Origin: Micromonospora tulbaghiae
GTDB taxonomy: Bacteria; Actinomycetota; Actinomycetes; Mycobacteriales; Micromonosporaceae
Length of the DNA: 64,000 bases
Assembly: GCF_900091605.1 (NCBI RefSeq)
Contig: NZ_FMCQ01000001.1
Span: forward strand, 1 to 64,000
Direction: 5' to 3'
The translations under genes and the position numbers were made by a program. The notes beneath the pieces are model-generated. The model was given only the letters and a program-made list of their open reading frames with translations, was not told the origin of the DNA and did not search any database. Each line of letters begins with the position of its first letter. Within the stretch, counting starts at the first letter, position 1. Positions 50,318 through 58,974 of this stretch are shown one piece after another.

Positions 50318-50830
50318 TCAGCGCGCCGGGGCGGGCCTCAGCACCGTCGGGCGGACGGCCGCCGGCGACTCGCCGATGGTCGCCACCACCCGCTCGGCCG
50401 GCGTACGCAGGCGGGTCCGGAAGGCGTGGTTGAGCAGCGCGTCGAGCTGCCACACCTGCTTCGGGTGGTGGGTACGCAGGACGAACCGCTCGCGTACCCC
50501 GTCGATCGCCGTGGCCGCCAGCTCCACGCGGTGCGCGCGGGGATCGGGGCTCCACGTCACGTTGCTCAGCTCGCGCAGTTCGGTGTTGAGGTGCAGGCGC
50601 AGCCGGTGCAGCACCCGGGTCTGCCGGGTGACCACCAGCCGCCGGTGGGTGAGGAGCATCAGGTAGTCGCCGCCCACCGGGTCGTCCGGGCGGCTGCACC
50701 GGGTGAGCAGGATGGTCGCGTCGCCGGAGCCGACGCACCGGCGGAACACCGGCATGTGCCGGGTGACGGTCTGGGTCGCCAGGCCGGTCTCGGCGGCGGC
50801 CGGAAGGAACGTTCGCGAGAACACGTCCAT
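50318..50830 (-). CDS. Conserved hypothetical protein
   Basis: From ATG 50830 the protein is 170 residues; an in-frame start at 50923 adds 31 residues that look non-coding. The product is soluble, mainly beta with HRRLVVTRQTRVLHRLRLHLNTEL, VTWSPDPRAHRVELAATAIDGVRERFVLRT and a C-terminal helical segment, a PH-like arrangement. I do not recognise a named family. It stands between the two-component genes and the thiolase gene, same strand, not clearly co-transcribed with either. Confidence 0.75.
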   Translation of the reverse strand: MDVFSRTFLPAAAETGLATQTVTRHMPVFRRCVGSGDATILLTRCSRPDDPVGGDYLMLLTHRRLVVTRQTRVLHRLRLHLNTELRELSNVTWSPDPRAHRVELAATAIDGVRERFVLRTHHPKQVWQLDALLNHAFRTRLRTPAERVVATIGESPAAVRPTVLRPAPAR

Positions 50831-50938
50831 GCCCGGTCCAACGAGCCGATGACCAGGGGTGATATGGGTCACGCCCGATTTCTGGAACTTCCACACGTGC
50901 AAGTCGCACCAGCGGTGCGACACCGGCCGCCGGTCGGA

Positions 50939-52111
50939 TCAGAGCAGCTCGACGATCGTGGCGTTGGCCATGCCACCACCCTCGCACATGGTCTGGAGGC
51001 CGTAGCGGATGCCGTTGTCCCGCATGTGCTGGAGCATCGTGGTCATGATCCGCGCGCCGGACCCGCCGAGCGGGTGACCGAGCGCGATCGCCCCGCCCCG
51101 GGGGTTGAGCCGCTCCGGGTCCGCCTCGGTCTCGGCCAGCCACGCCAGCGGCACCGGGGCGAACGCCTCGTTCACCTCGTACACCCCGATCTCCTCGATG
51201 CCCAGCCCCGCGCGGCGCAGCGCCTTCGCGGTGGCCGGGATCGGCGCGGTGAGCATGGTGACCGGGTCGTCGGCGGCGACCACTGCGGTGTGCACCCGGG
51301 CCAGCGGGCGCAGGCCGTGCCGGCTGGCCCACTCGGCTGTGGTGACCGCGAGCGCGGCGGCGCCGTCGGAGATCTGCGACGCGGACCCGGCGGTGACCAC
51401 GCCGTCGGCGCGGAACGGGGTGGCCAGCTCGCCGAGCTTGGCCAGCGAGGTGTCGCGGCGGATGCCCTCGTCGGCGGAGAACTTGCCGCCGTCGGCGAGC
51501 GCCACCGGCGCCAGCTCGGCCTCGAACGCGCCCGCGTCCTGCGCGGCGGCCGCCTTCTCGTGGCTGGCCAGCGCGAACTCGTCGAGCTGGGTACGCGAGA
51601 AGCGCCACCGCTGCGCGATCAGCTCGGCCCCGACGCCCTGGTTGAACGGCAGTGGCGAGTCCGCAGCGACGCCCTCGACGCCGCGGTAGCGCTCCAGGAT
51701 CGCCGCGCTGAACGGCATGCCGCCGGCGACGCTGGAGCCCATCGGCACCCGGGTCATCGACTCGACGCCACCGGCCACGACCAGGTCGGCCTGGCCGGAG
51801 AGGACCGTCGCGGCGGCGAAGTGCAGCGCCTGCTGGCTCGACCCGCACTGGCGGTCGAGCGTGGTGCCCGGGACCGACTCCGGCCAGCCGGCGGCGAGCA
51901 CGGCGTTGCGGGCCACGTTCCAGGACTGCTCGCCGACCTGCGACACGCAGCCCCACACCACGTCGTCGACCTGGCCCGGGTCGATGCCGGTGCGCTCGGC
52001 GAGCGCGCGCAGCACGTGCGCCGAGAGGTCGACCGGGTGCACTCCGGCGAGGCTGCCCTTGCGCCGCCCGACCGGGGTCCGTACCGCGCCGACGATGACC
52101 GCGTCACTCAT
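50939..52111 (-). CDS. Acetyl-CoA acetyltransferase (thiolase)
   Basis: The 390-residue enzyme has all thiolase landmarks: nucleophile Cys89 in DRQCGSSQQALHFAA, VVAGGVESMTRVPMG, YEVNEAFAP, GGAIALGHPLGGSGAR (His) and TMCEGGGMANATIVE (second Cys). It catalyses reversible transfer between acyl-CoA and acetyl-CoA in the cytoplasm. FadA-type degradative versus biosynthetic use is not decided; there are no adjacent beta-oxidation genes. Confidence 0.95.
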   Translation of the reverse strand: MSDAVIVGAVRTPVGRRKGSLAGVHPVDLSAHVLRALAERTGIDPGQVDDVVWGCVSQVGEQSWNVARNAVLAAGWPESVPGTTLDRQCGSSQQALHFAAATVLSGQADLVVAGGVESMTRVPMGSSVAGGMPFSAAILERYRGVEGVAADSPLPFNQGVGAELIAQRWRFSRTQLDEFALASHEKAAAAQDAGAFEAELAPVALADGGKFSADEGIRRDTSLAKLGELATPFRADGVVTAGSASQISDGAAALAVTTAEWASRHGLRPLARVHTAVVAADDPVTMLTAPIPATAKALRRAGLGIEEIGVYEVNEAFAPVPLAWLAETEADPERLNPRGGAIALGHPLGGSGARIMTTMLQHMRDNGIRYGLQTMCEGGGMANATIVELL

Positions 52112-52210
52112 GTCTACTCCCCGGTAACCTCGCTTGCCCCGATCCTACGTGCTGACCGGACCGGTCGTCCTCCCCCGGCGTGCGGCAGGTGCGGCTGGCA
52201 TGCTGGGCGG

Positions 52211-52642
52211 ATGGATCCACAGTCGCCGCCGGTCCGGCAGTGGCGGGTGCCGCGCGAAGTGCCGGTGATCAAGGCGGTCGGCGCGCTCGCGCTCGTCGCC
52301 CTGGGGCTGGTCTTCGCCGCCGGCGACCCGGTCCGTCCGGCGCTCGCCGGGCTGGCCGCCGCCGGCCTGCTCGGCTGGGCGCTGCGCGACGTGGTCGCAC
52401 CGGTCCGCCTCGCCGTCGACCCGGAGGGGCTCACCGTGCTGCGGGGGTTCGCCGGGCGGCGCCGCCTGCCGTGGGACGCGGTGGAGGCGATCCGCCTGGA
52501 CCGGCGCGCCCGACGCGGGATCACCGCGGAGACGCTGGAGATCGACGCCGGGGAGTCGCTGCACCTGTTCGGCCGCCGCGACCTGGACGCCCCGCTGGAC
52601 GAGGTGGCCGCGGCGCTGACCGAGGCCCGCCCCGCGCGCTGA
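52211..52642 (+). CDS. Membrane protein with bacterial PH-like domain
   Basis: From ATG 52211 the protein is 143 residues. Two hydrophobic helices near the N-terminus (IKAVGALALVALGLVFAAG and LAGLAAAGLLGWALRDVVAP) are followed by a small beta domain, LAVDPEGLTVLRGFAGRRRLPWDAVEAIRLDRR and LEIDAGESLHLFGRRDL, the pattern of PH_6/PH-like actinobacterial proteins. A longer upstream frame through the thiolase gene is a shadow. Function unknown. Confidence 0.85.
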   Translation: MDPQSPPVRQWRVPREVPVIKAVGALALVALGLVFAAGDPVRPALAGLAAAGLLGWALRDVVAPVRLAVDPEGLTVLRGFAGRRRLPWDAVEAIRLDRRARRGITAETLEIDAGESLHLFGRRDLDAPLDEVAAALTEARPAR

Positions 52643-52653
52643 GACCGCTCGGC

Positions 52654-53595
52654 TCAGCCGAGCAGGGCGGCGGTCCGGACGAGCGTCAGGCCGATCAACG
52701 CGACCAGCACGATCGCGCAGCCCGCCACCTGGAACACGGTCCGCCGCGACCGTGGGGCGTACGCCAGGACCAGTGCCACCAGGGCGCCCACGACCAGCCC
52801 GCCGAGGTGACCGGCCACCGAGATGCTCGGCACGGTGAACGTGAAGATCAGGTTGATCACCAGGATCGGCACGATCGCCGACGTGTCCCGGCCGAGCCGC
52901 CGCATGATCACGAAGACGGCGGCGAACAGGCCGAAGACGGCGGTGGAGGCGCCGGCCGTGAACCTGTTCGGCTCGGTGAAGACGTAGGCCGCCACGTTGC
53001 CGCCCAGCCCGGCGAGCAGGTAGAGCGCCAGGAAGCGCAGCGGCCCGAGCACCGCCTCCAGCGTCCGGCCGAGCACCCAGAGCGCCCACATGTTCAGCAG
53101 CAGGTGCAGCACGCCGTAGTGCAGGAACATGGCGGTGACGAGCCGGTACCACTCGCCGTCGGCCACCCCGCCGACATGCCCGTCGGGGAAGCGCGCCAGG
53201 CCGAGCACCGCCCCCCACTCGGTGAGCGGCGTCCCGCTGCCCATCAGGCCGCCCAGGCCGCCACCGGCCACGGCGGTCCCGCTGCGCGCCGAGAGGACGG
53301 ACAGCAGCATCATCACCACGTTCAGCGCGATCAGCGCCTTGGTGACGTTGCCCTGGCGGCCGGCGGCACCGCCACCGAAGGCGGTACGCGCCGGCCGCAC
53401 GCTGCGGCGGCCCTCGGCGACGCACTCCGGGCACTGGTGCCCGACGGAGGCGTCCCGCATGCACTCGGTGCAGATCGGCCGATCGCATCGACTGCACCGG
53501 ATGTAGGTCTCCCGGCCGGGGTGCCGGTAGCAGACCGGGGTGGTCGGCACCGGACCCCCGGTGGCGTCGCCTGGCTGGCCGGAGCGCTCAGTCAT
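52654..53595 (-). CDS. Rhomboid family intramembrane serine protease with N-terminal zinc-binding segment
   Basis: The 313-residue protein begins with a B-box-like Cys/His segment (CYRHPGRETYIRCSRCDRPICTECM, GHQCPECV) and then six to seven helices. The rhomboid core has NMWALWVLGRTLE after the second helix, the catalytic Ser in AGASTAVFGLFAAVF (GxSx) and the catalytic His in SISVAGHLGGLVVGAL. It cleaves substrates within membranes. The zinc-type head is common in actinobacterial and myxobacterial rhomboids. Confidence 0.95.
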   Translation of the reverse strand: MTERSGQPGDATGGPVPTTPVCYRHPGRETYIRCSRCDRPICTECMRDASVGHQCPECVAEGRRSVRPARTAFGGGAAGRQGNVTKALIALNVVMMLLSVLSARSGTAVAGGGLGGLMGSGTPLTEWGAVLGLARFPDGHVGGVADGEWYRLVTAMFLHYGVLHLLLNMWALWVLGRTLEAVLGPLRFLALYLLAGLGGNVAAYVFTEPNRFTAGASTAVFGLFAAVFVIMRRLGRDTSAIVPILVINLIFTFTVPSISVAGHLGGLVVGALVALVLAYAPRSRRTVFQVAGCAIVLVALIGLTLVRTAALLG

Positions 53596-53620
53596 GCGAG
53601 CAAAGGTACCCGCGTACCGC

Positions 53621-54151
53621 TCAGGACTGCTTGTGCTCGATCTCGACCCGCTCGATCACCACGTCCTGGATCGGCCGGTCGCTCGGACCGGTCGGGGTGT
53701 TGGCGATCGAGTCGACCACCTTCACCGACTGCTCGTCGGCCACCTGACCGAAGATGGTGTGCCGGTTGTTCAGGTGTGGCGTGGGCGACACCGTGATGAA
53801 GAACTGGGAACCGTTGGTGCCCGGCCCGGCGTTCGCCATCGCCAGCAGGTACGGCCGGTCGAAGCGCAGCTCCGGGTGGAACTCGTCGGCGAACTTGTAG
53901 CCCGGGCCACCGCGGCCGGTGCCGGTCGGGTCGCCCATCTGAATCATGAAACCGCTGATCACGCGGTGCGAGACGGTGCCGTCGTAGTACGGCCCGCTGC
54001 CCGGCTGACCGGTACGCGGATCGATGTACTCCCGGGTGCCCTCGGCCAGCTCCACGAAGTTGCGGACGGTCTTCGGCGCGTGGTTCGGGAAGAGCTCCAG
54101 CCGGATCGGGCCGGCGTTGGTGTGCAAGGTGGCGTAGACAGCCTCGGCCAC
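53621..54151 (-). CDS. Cyclophilin-type peptidyl-prolyl isomerase
   Basis: The 176-residue enzyme from ATG 54151 has the cyclophilin pattern: TNAGPIRLELFPNHAPKTVRNFVELAEG, the active-site Arg and Phe in FHRVISGFMIQ-type SHRVISGFMIQMGDPTGTGRGGPGYKF, LLAMANAGPGTNGSQFFITV and NNRHTIFGQV. It has no signal peptide and acts in the cytoplasm. The His replacing Phe before RVI is a minor variation. Confidence 0.95.
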   Translation of the reverse strand: MAEAVYATLHTNAGPIRLELFPNHAPKTVRNFVELAEGTREYIDPRTGQPGSGPYYDGTVSHRVISGFMIQMGDPTGTGRGGPGYKFADEFHPELRFDRPYLLAMANAGPGTNGSQFFITVSPTPHLNNRHTIFGQVADEQSVKVVDSIANTPTGPSDRPIQDVVIERVEIEHKQS

Positions 54152-54268
54152 GGGTACTCCTCACTCGTAGTTCAGTTCCTTGCGGATCCTCCCATGTGCC
54201 CGATCTGGCCATGCGGAGGCATTCGAAGGTGGAGGATGACGAAGGAACAACTCCCAGGAGGTGGGACC

Positions 54269-55093
54269 GTGTTTGGAATCGGGCGGCGAAAGACCCAGGG
54301 CCAGCTCGCCAAGGTCGAGCTGAACCAGGGCATCGGTCACCTGAGGCAGGCCGCCACGCACGCGGCGAAGGGTGCCGGCGCCACTGTCGGCCCGCGGGTC
54401 CAGGCAGCCCGGGTCGCCGTCGCGCCGACCGCGGTCCTGGTCCGGGACCGCGCCTCCAGTGGGTTCGCGTCGACCGCCGCGGCGGTCGCGCCGGTGCTGC
54501 TGGCCGTGCGCAACGCCCGGGTCGAGGCCGCCGGCAAGGCGTCGAGCGGCCGCAAGGTGATGGCCGCGAAGCAGTCCGCGATGACGAAGAAGGCGAAGAA
54601 CATGAAGGCCGGAAAGAAGAAGCAGCGCAGGTCGCGGGGCATGACCGCGGGCCTGCTGGTGGCCGGCACCGTCGCCGGTCTGGCCGGTGCGATGGCCATG
54701 CGCCGCCGCCGCGAGCAGCAGGAGTGGGCCGAGTACGACCCGACCGGCACGCTCGGCGCGACGGGCACGCTCGGCGCGACGGGCACGCTCGGCGCGACCG
54801 GTCGCGACAAGCTGGAGCCGATGCGGGAGGACGTGGACACGATCGTGGTGGAGACCCCGGACGCGAGCGCGAAGGTGACGCAGGCCGGTCCGACCGGCGC
54901 CGGTTCCTCGGCGGTGGCCAAGGGCAGCAGCGCGTCGACCGCCACCTCCGGCAGCCAGCCGGTGATCCACCCGAACGACCAGGTCCCCTCCGTCGCCGAG
55001 GGCGCCCGGGACGTCTCCGGCCGCCCGGCCGACGACATCACCAAGGCTGTGCAGGCCGGCAAGAACGCCGCGAAGGCCAGCGGTCGCCGCTGA
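54269..55093 (+). CDS. DUF5324-like actinobacterial protein
   Basis: GTG 54269 lies 6 bp behind a perfect AGGAGGTG and gives 274 residues. Residues 10-110 are Ala-rich helices (ELNQGIGHLRQAATHAAKGAGATVGPRVQAARVAVAP), followed by a highly basic stretch (MTKKAKNMKAGKKKQRRSR), one membrane helix (MTAGLLVAGTVAGLAGAMAM) with RRRRE, then an acidic disordered tail containing three tandem TGTLGA repeats. The plan matches DUF5324 proteins of Streptomyces and relatives. Function unknown; probably associated with the inner membrane face. Confidence 0.8.
   Translation: MFGIGRRKTQGQLAKVELNQGIGHLRQAATHAAKGAGATVGPRVQAARVAVAPTAVLVRDRASSGFASTAAAVAPVLLAVRNARVEAAGKASSGRKVMAAKQSAMTKKAKNMKAGKKKQRRSRGMTAGLLVAGTVAGLAGAMAMRRRREQQEWAEYDPTGTLGATGTLGATGTLGATGRDKLEPMREDVDTIVVETPDASAKVTQAGPTGAGSSAVAKGSSASTATSGSQPVIHPNDQVPSVAEGARDVSGRPADDITKAVQAGKNAAKASGRR
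54743..54796 (+). repeat. Three tandem 18-bp units coding TGTLGA
   Basis: ACSGGCACGCTCGGCGCG repeats at 54743-54760, 54761-54778 and 54779-54796, the first with a single C/G difference. In-frame with the DUF5324-like gene, so copy number can change without breaking it. Confidence 0.9.
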
Positions 55094-55111
55094 CCTCGTA
55101 CCGTCGGATCA

Positions 55112-55146
55112 GCGCCGGCACGCGGGACACCCCGCGTGGCCGGCGC
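55112..55146. terminator. Hairpin between convergent DUF5324-like and corA genes
   Basis: GCGCCGGCACGCGGG (55112-55126) pairs with CCCGCGTGGCCGGCGC (55131-55146) with one bulged G, loop ACAC, then TTCC. Confidence 0.7.
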
Positions 55147-55197
55147 TTCCGCGTGTACCGGGCGGCGGGTCCGCGGCGGCCCGCAGTGGCGCGGCGG

Positions 55198-56346
55198 TTA
55201 CAGCCAGCCGTTGCGGCGGAACAGACGGTAGAGCGTGAAGGACGCCGCGAGCATCAGCGCCCAGACGCCGGGATAGCCGTACGTCCACTTCAGCTCGGGC
55301 ATGTTGTCGAAGTTCATGCCGTAGATGCCGGCGATCGCCGTCCACACCGCACCGATCGCGGCCCAGGCGGCGATCTTGCGCATGTCGTTGTTCTGGTCGA
55401 CGGTGACCTGGGCCAGCCGGGCCTGGAGGATCGAGTTGAGCAGGTCGTCGTAGGAGTTCACCTGCTCGACCGTGCGGCTGAGGTGGTCCTGCACGTCGCG
55501 GAAGTAGCGCCGCACCTCCTGCGGCACCGCGCGGTTGACCTGCGAGGTGAGCGTCATCAGCGGGCGCTGCAACGGCGCCACCGCCCGCTTGAACTCGACC
55601 AGCTCCCGCTTCATCTGGTAGATCCGCTGGATCCGGCCGCTGCTCTGCCGGTCGAAGACGTCCGCCTCCAGCACGTCGAGGTCGTCCTCCAGCCGGTCGG
55701 CCACCTCCAGGTAGAGGTCCACCACGCGGTCGGTGATCGCGTACGCCACCGCCCAGGGGCCCTGCCGCAGCAGGTCCCGCTTCGCCTCCAGGTCGGCGCG
55801 CACCGGCGCCAGCCGGCAGGCGTCACCGTGCCGGACGCTGATCACGAAGTGCGGCCCGATGAAGAGCATCACCTGGCCGGTCTCCACCACCTCGGAGTTC
55901 TCGGTCAGCTCGGCGTGCTCGCAGTAGCGGGCGGTGCGCAGCACCAGGAAGACGATCTCGCCGAAGTGCTCCAGCTTCGGACGCTGCTGGGCCTTGACCG
56001 CGTCCTCCACGGCCAGCTCGTGCAGGCCGAACGTGGCGGCGATCTCGGTCATCTCGGCCAGATCCGGCTCGTGCAGGCCGAGCCAGACGAAGCCGTCCTG
56101 CTCCTGCCGGGCGGCGGCCAGGGCCTCGGCGTACTGGGGGTGCCCGGGGCGGCGCTCGCCGTCGACGTACAGCCCGCAGTCGACGATCCCGCTGCGCTCC
56201 GGACCGGCCGGCTGGGCCGTACGCGGGGAGCCGTCGGCGTTGAGGATGCGGGACATCGCGCGTACCGGGGCCGACCAGGCGCGGGGGCGCAGTGCCCGGC
56301 TGCCGTCGGTGCCGGCGGTTCGGTCGCGTGCCACCCGGTCCGTCAT
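55198..56346 (-). CDS. corA: CorA-family Mg2+/Co2+ transporter
   Basis: The 382-residue protein has a large N-terminal cytoplasmic domain and two C-terminal helices with the selectivity motif YGMNFDNMPE (GMN) between them, ending in basic FRRNGWL. Characteristic segments are FVWLGLHEPDLAEM, AVEDAVKAQQRPKLEHFG and NSYDDLLNSILQARLAQVTVDQNNDMRKI. It forms a pentameric channel for magnesium or other divalent ions. No magnesium riboswitch is visible upstream. Confidence 0.95.
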   Translation of the reverse strand: MTDRVARDRTAGTDGSRALRPRAWSAPVRAMSRILNADGSPRTAQPAGPERSGIVDCGLYVDGERRPGHPQYAEALAAARQEQDGFVWLGLHEPDLAEMTEIAATFGLHELAVEDAVKAQQRPKLEHFGEIVFLVLRTARYCEHAELTENSEVVETGQVMLFIGPHFVISVRHGDACRLAPVRADLEAKRDLLRQGPWAVAYAITDRVVDLYLEVADRLEDDLDVLEADVFDRQSSGRIQRIYQMKRELVEFKRAVAPLQRPLMTLTSQVNRAVPQEVRRYFRDVQDHLSRTVEQVNSYDDLLNSILQARLAQVTVDQNNDMRKIAAWAAIGAVWTAIAGIYGMNFDNMPELKWTYGYPGVWALMLAASFTLYRLFRRNGWL

Positions 56347-56702
56347 CTCTCGCCCCCTTCCCCTAGAGCTGCGGCTTGCAGGTTACGCCGACCGGCGGGA
56401 AGCGCAGCGCGGGCGCGGGTGCGGGGTACTGGCGGTTGCGACGGGCGTCACGCGGCGGCGCCGGGCGGGCCGGGCCGCGTCAGGGGGGTGAGGGGCGACA
56501 CGGCCCACCCGGCACCCCTTGGGGGCGGGAGTGATGCTGGGCGTGCCGCCGGCCCGGCCGGGGCGGCCGGCGGCCACCCGGGCGTACGGGCCGGTCACCG
56601 ACAAAAGGTGAGCGGCACTCGCAGCATTGTGGGCTGCCGGCCGGTTCAGCGGGAGAGCCGAACCGGCCAGCAGGGCGCTTTTGTCAGAAACCCGACAGAA
56701 AA
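56347..56702. other. Gene-free stretch between corA and an aminotransferase gene
   Basis: 356 bp. It holds a hairpin GGCCGGTTC (56639-56647) / GAACCGGCC (56660-56668) with a 12-nt loop that lies downstream of the aminotransferase gene on the minus strand and may end it, and the corA promoter region, in which I see no convincing boxes. The rest is GC-rich with short palindromes and no coding signal. Confidence 0.6.
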
Positions 56703-57797
56703 TCAGCCGCGTACGGCGGCCATCGCCTCGGCCAGACGCCGCACGCCCTCGTCGATCCGGTCCGCGGTCACCGCCGAGTACGCCAGGCGCAGCGCGTGCC
56801 GGCCGCCGTCGACCATGAAGTCGCTGCCCTTCACCACGGCTACGCCGCGCTCGGCGGCGGCCGGGGCGAGCCGGTCGACCTCGACGTCCTCGGGCAGCTC
56901 CACCCAGAGGAAGTAGCCGCCGTCCGGCTCCACGAACCGGGCCTCCGGAATGTGCCGGCGCAGCGACTCGGCCAGCACCGCCGACCGCTCGCCGAGCGCC
57001 GAACGGACCGTCCGGATCGACTCGTCGATCGCGCCGGAGACGCAGAACTGGTGCACGATCGCCTGGGCCACCATGCCGGGTGAGATGTAGAGGTTGGTCG
57101 CCCGCTTCGCGATCGCCGCGATCAGCTCGGCCGGGCCGACCAGGTAGCCGACCCGCACGCCCGGGCAGACCGTCTTGGTGAAGCTGGAGGCGTGCACCAC
57201 CACGCCCCGGGTGTCCATCGACAGCATCGAGGGCAGCGGCTCGCCCCGGAACCGGATGTCCGCGTACGGGTCGTCCTCGAAGATCGTGAAGTCGTACTCG
57301 GCGGCCAGGTCCAGCAGCTCACGACGCTTCTCCAGGGAGAGGGTCACGCCCGCCGGGTTCTGGTAGTTGGGGATCACGTGCGCCAGCCGCGGCCGCACCC
57401 CGGACTCCAGCAACTTGCGCAGCTCGGCGGTGTCCAGGCCGTCCGGCTGGATCGTCACGCCGTGCACCTCGCCGCCCATCTGCTTGAGGTTGAGCAGCGT
57501 ACGGTCGTACGTCGGGCGCTCGACCACCACCGCGTCGCCCCGGCGGACCAGGTGGTCGAAGAGGAAGGCGTCGGCCTGCAACGAGCCGTTGGTGATCAGC
57601 ACCTGGTCCGCCTCGACACCGTGCTTCTCGGCGATCCACTTCCGCAAGGGCGGGTAGCCGACGGAGGTGCCGTACGCGGTGACCCCGGCGGGGTCGGCGT
57701 CGAAGGCGCGGACGGCGGCGGCCTTGAGCCCCTCGACATCGACGATGTCCAGCGAAGGCGCGCCACGGGCGAACGAGATCAGCTGCTCGGCGGTCAT
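56703..57797 (-). CDS. PLP-dependent class I/II aminotransferase
   Basis: The 364-residue enzyme belongs to the MocR/LysN/2-aminoadipate aminotransferase-like group without HTH. Landmarks: GTSVGYPPLRKWIAEKHGVEADQVLITNGSLQA, RPTYDRTLLNLK, HVIPNYQNPAGVTLS, Asp-Tyr-type EDDPYADIRFRG and the Schiff-base Lys in HASSFTKTVCPGVRVGYLVG. C-terminal DGGYFLWVELPEDVEV supplies the substrate Arg region (ALRLAYS). Likely acts on aromatic or branched amino acids; donor not decided. Single gene divergent from cysQ. Confidence 0.94.
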   Translation of the reverse strand: MTAEQLISFARGAPSLDIVDVEGLKAAAVRAFDADPAGVTAYGTSVGYPPLRKWIAEKHGVEADQVLITNGSLQADAFLFDHLVRRGDAVVVERPTYDRTLLNLKQMGGEVHGVTIQPDGLDTAELRKLLESGVRPRLAHVIPNYQNPAGVTLSLEKRRELLDLAAEYDFTIFEDDPYADIRFRGEPLPSMLSMDTRGVVVHASSFTKTVCPGVRVGYLVGPAELIAAIAKRATNLYISPGMVAQAIVHQFCVSGAIDESIRTVRSALGERSAVLAESLRRHIPEARFVEPDGGYFLWVELPEDVEVDRLAPAAAERGVAVVKGSDFMVDGGRHALRLAYSAVTADRIDEGVRRLAEAMAAVRG

Positions 57798-57994
57798 GCG
57801 CAGAGCCTAGGGCCTGGCCCGGCGGGTCCGACCGCGATACACGCGAAGTTCAACATGCGGGCGGCCGGCCGGGGCACTGGTGCGTCCGGGGGATCCGAGA
57901 CCACCTCGCGACTGTCTACGATCCGACGGACGCTGGCGCCGGTCCGACCGGACGCCGAAGGATGACGGGTCGCGGCAGACCCGGAGAACAAGGG

Positions 57995-58873
57995 ATGGGG
58001 CTCGTGACCGAGGACGAGGCGGGACGGCTCGACGACCAGCGGTTCGCGCAGTGGCTGGCGACCGAGGCCGGCAGGGCGCTCACCGCGCTGCGGGACCGGC
58101 AGGGCTTCGCCGACCCGAAGGCGCTCAAGGACGCCGGCGACCGCGCGTCGCACGAGCTGATGACTGCGGCGCTGGCCCGGCTGCGGCCGGCCGACGCGGT
58201 GCTCTCCGAGGAGGAGGCCGACTCACGTCGCGCCTGGGCGGACGGCGAGCGCGCACCCCGGCACGAGGCGGACCGGGTCTGGATCATCGACCCGCTGGAC
58301 GGCACGCGCGAGTTCTCCGAGGAGGGGCGGGACGACTGGGCGGTGCACGTGGCGCTCTGGCAGCGCTCCGCCGCCCCCGACGGCGCCCTGGTCGCCGGCG
58401 CGGTGGGCATGCCGGCCCGGACCACGGTGGACGGTACGCCGCTCGTGCTCGGCACCACCTGCCCGCAGCCGAAGCCGTCCGACGGCGCGATCCGGATCGC
58501 GGTGAGCCGCAGCCGCCCGCCCGCGTTCGTCGGCGAGCTGGTCGAGATGCTGGGCGCCACCGCCGTGCCGATGGGTTCCGCCGGTGTGAAGGTGTGCGCG
58601 GTGGTGACCGGTGAGGTCGACGCGTACGTCCACGCGGGCGGTCAGTACGAGTGGGACAGCGCCGCCCCGGTCGCCGTGGCGCTGGGCGCGGGCATGCACG
58701 CGTCCCGGATCGACGGTTCGCCGCTGCGCTACAACCGCGCCGACCCGCGCCTGCCCGATCTGCTGGTCTGCCGGCCCGAACTGGCCGACCAGTTGCTCGA
58801 CGCGATCGCCCGGACCGGGGTCGAGATGCCCGCTTCGACCGTCACCGACAACCAGGGTGAGGCGTTCGGCTGA
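57995..58873 (+). CDS. cysQ: CysQ-type 3'(2'),5'-bisphosphate nucleotidase
   Basis: From ATG 57995 (GGAGAA upstream) the protein is 292 residues. The lithium-sensitive phosphatase fold is shown by DAVLSEEEAD (metal Glu), WIIDPLDGTREFSEE (DPLDGT metal triad), GSAGVKVCAVVTGEVDAYVH and QYEWDSAAPVAVALGAG (WDxAAP). It hydrolyses adenosine 3',5'-bisphosphate and thus recycles the by-product of sulfotransfer, which fits the sulfotransferase encoded at 61567-62568. Not in one operon with it. Confidence 0.94.
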   Translation: MGLVTEDEAGRLDDQRFAQWLATEAGRALTALRDRQGFADPKALKDAGDRASHELMTAALARLRPADAVLSEEEADSRRAWADGERAPRHEADRVWIIDPLDGTREFSEEGRDDWAVHVALWQRSAAPDGALVAGAVGMPARTTVDGTPLVLGTTCPQPKPSDGAIRIAVSRSRPPAFVGELVEMLGATAVPMGSAGVKVCAVVTGEVDAYVHAGGQYEWDSAAPVAVALGAGMHASRIDGSPLRYNRADPRLPDLLVCRPELADQLLDAIARTGVEMPASTVTDNQGEAFG

Positions 58874-58974
58874 GTGTCAGGGTACATACGGCCAGGTGGA
58901 TGAGGGTTATCGTCAGACAGGAATGCGTGGCGATCTGAGCCCCGACCACGGGCCGCCGACAGCCAGGGAGGGTC

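Noticed and set aside
54743..54796. CRISPR-like repeat
   Set aside because: Units are adjacent with no spacers and are in frame within a gene. No CRISPR array or cas gene is seen anywhere in the window.
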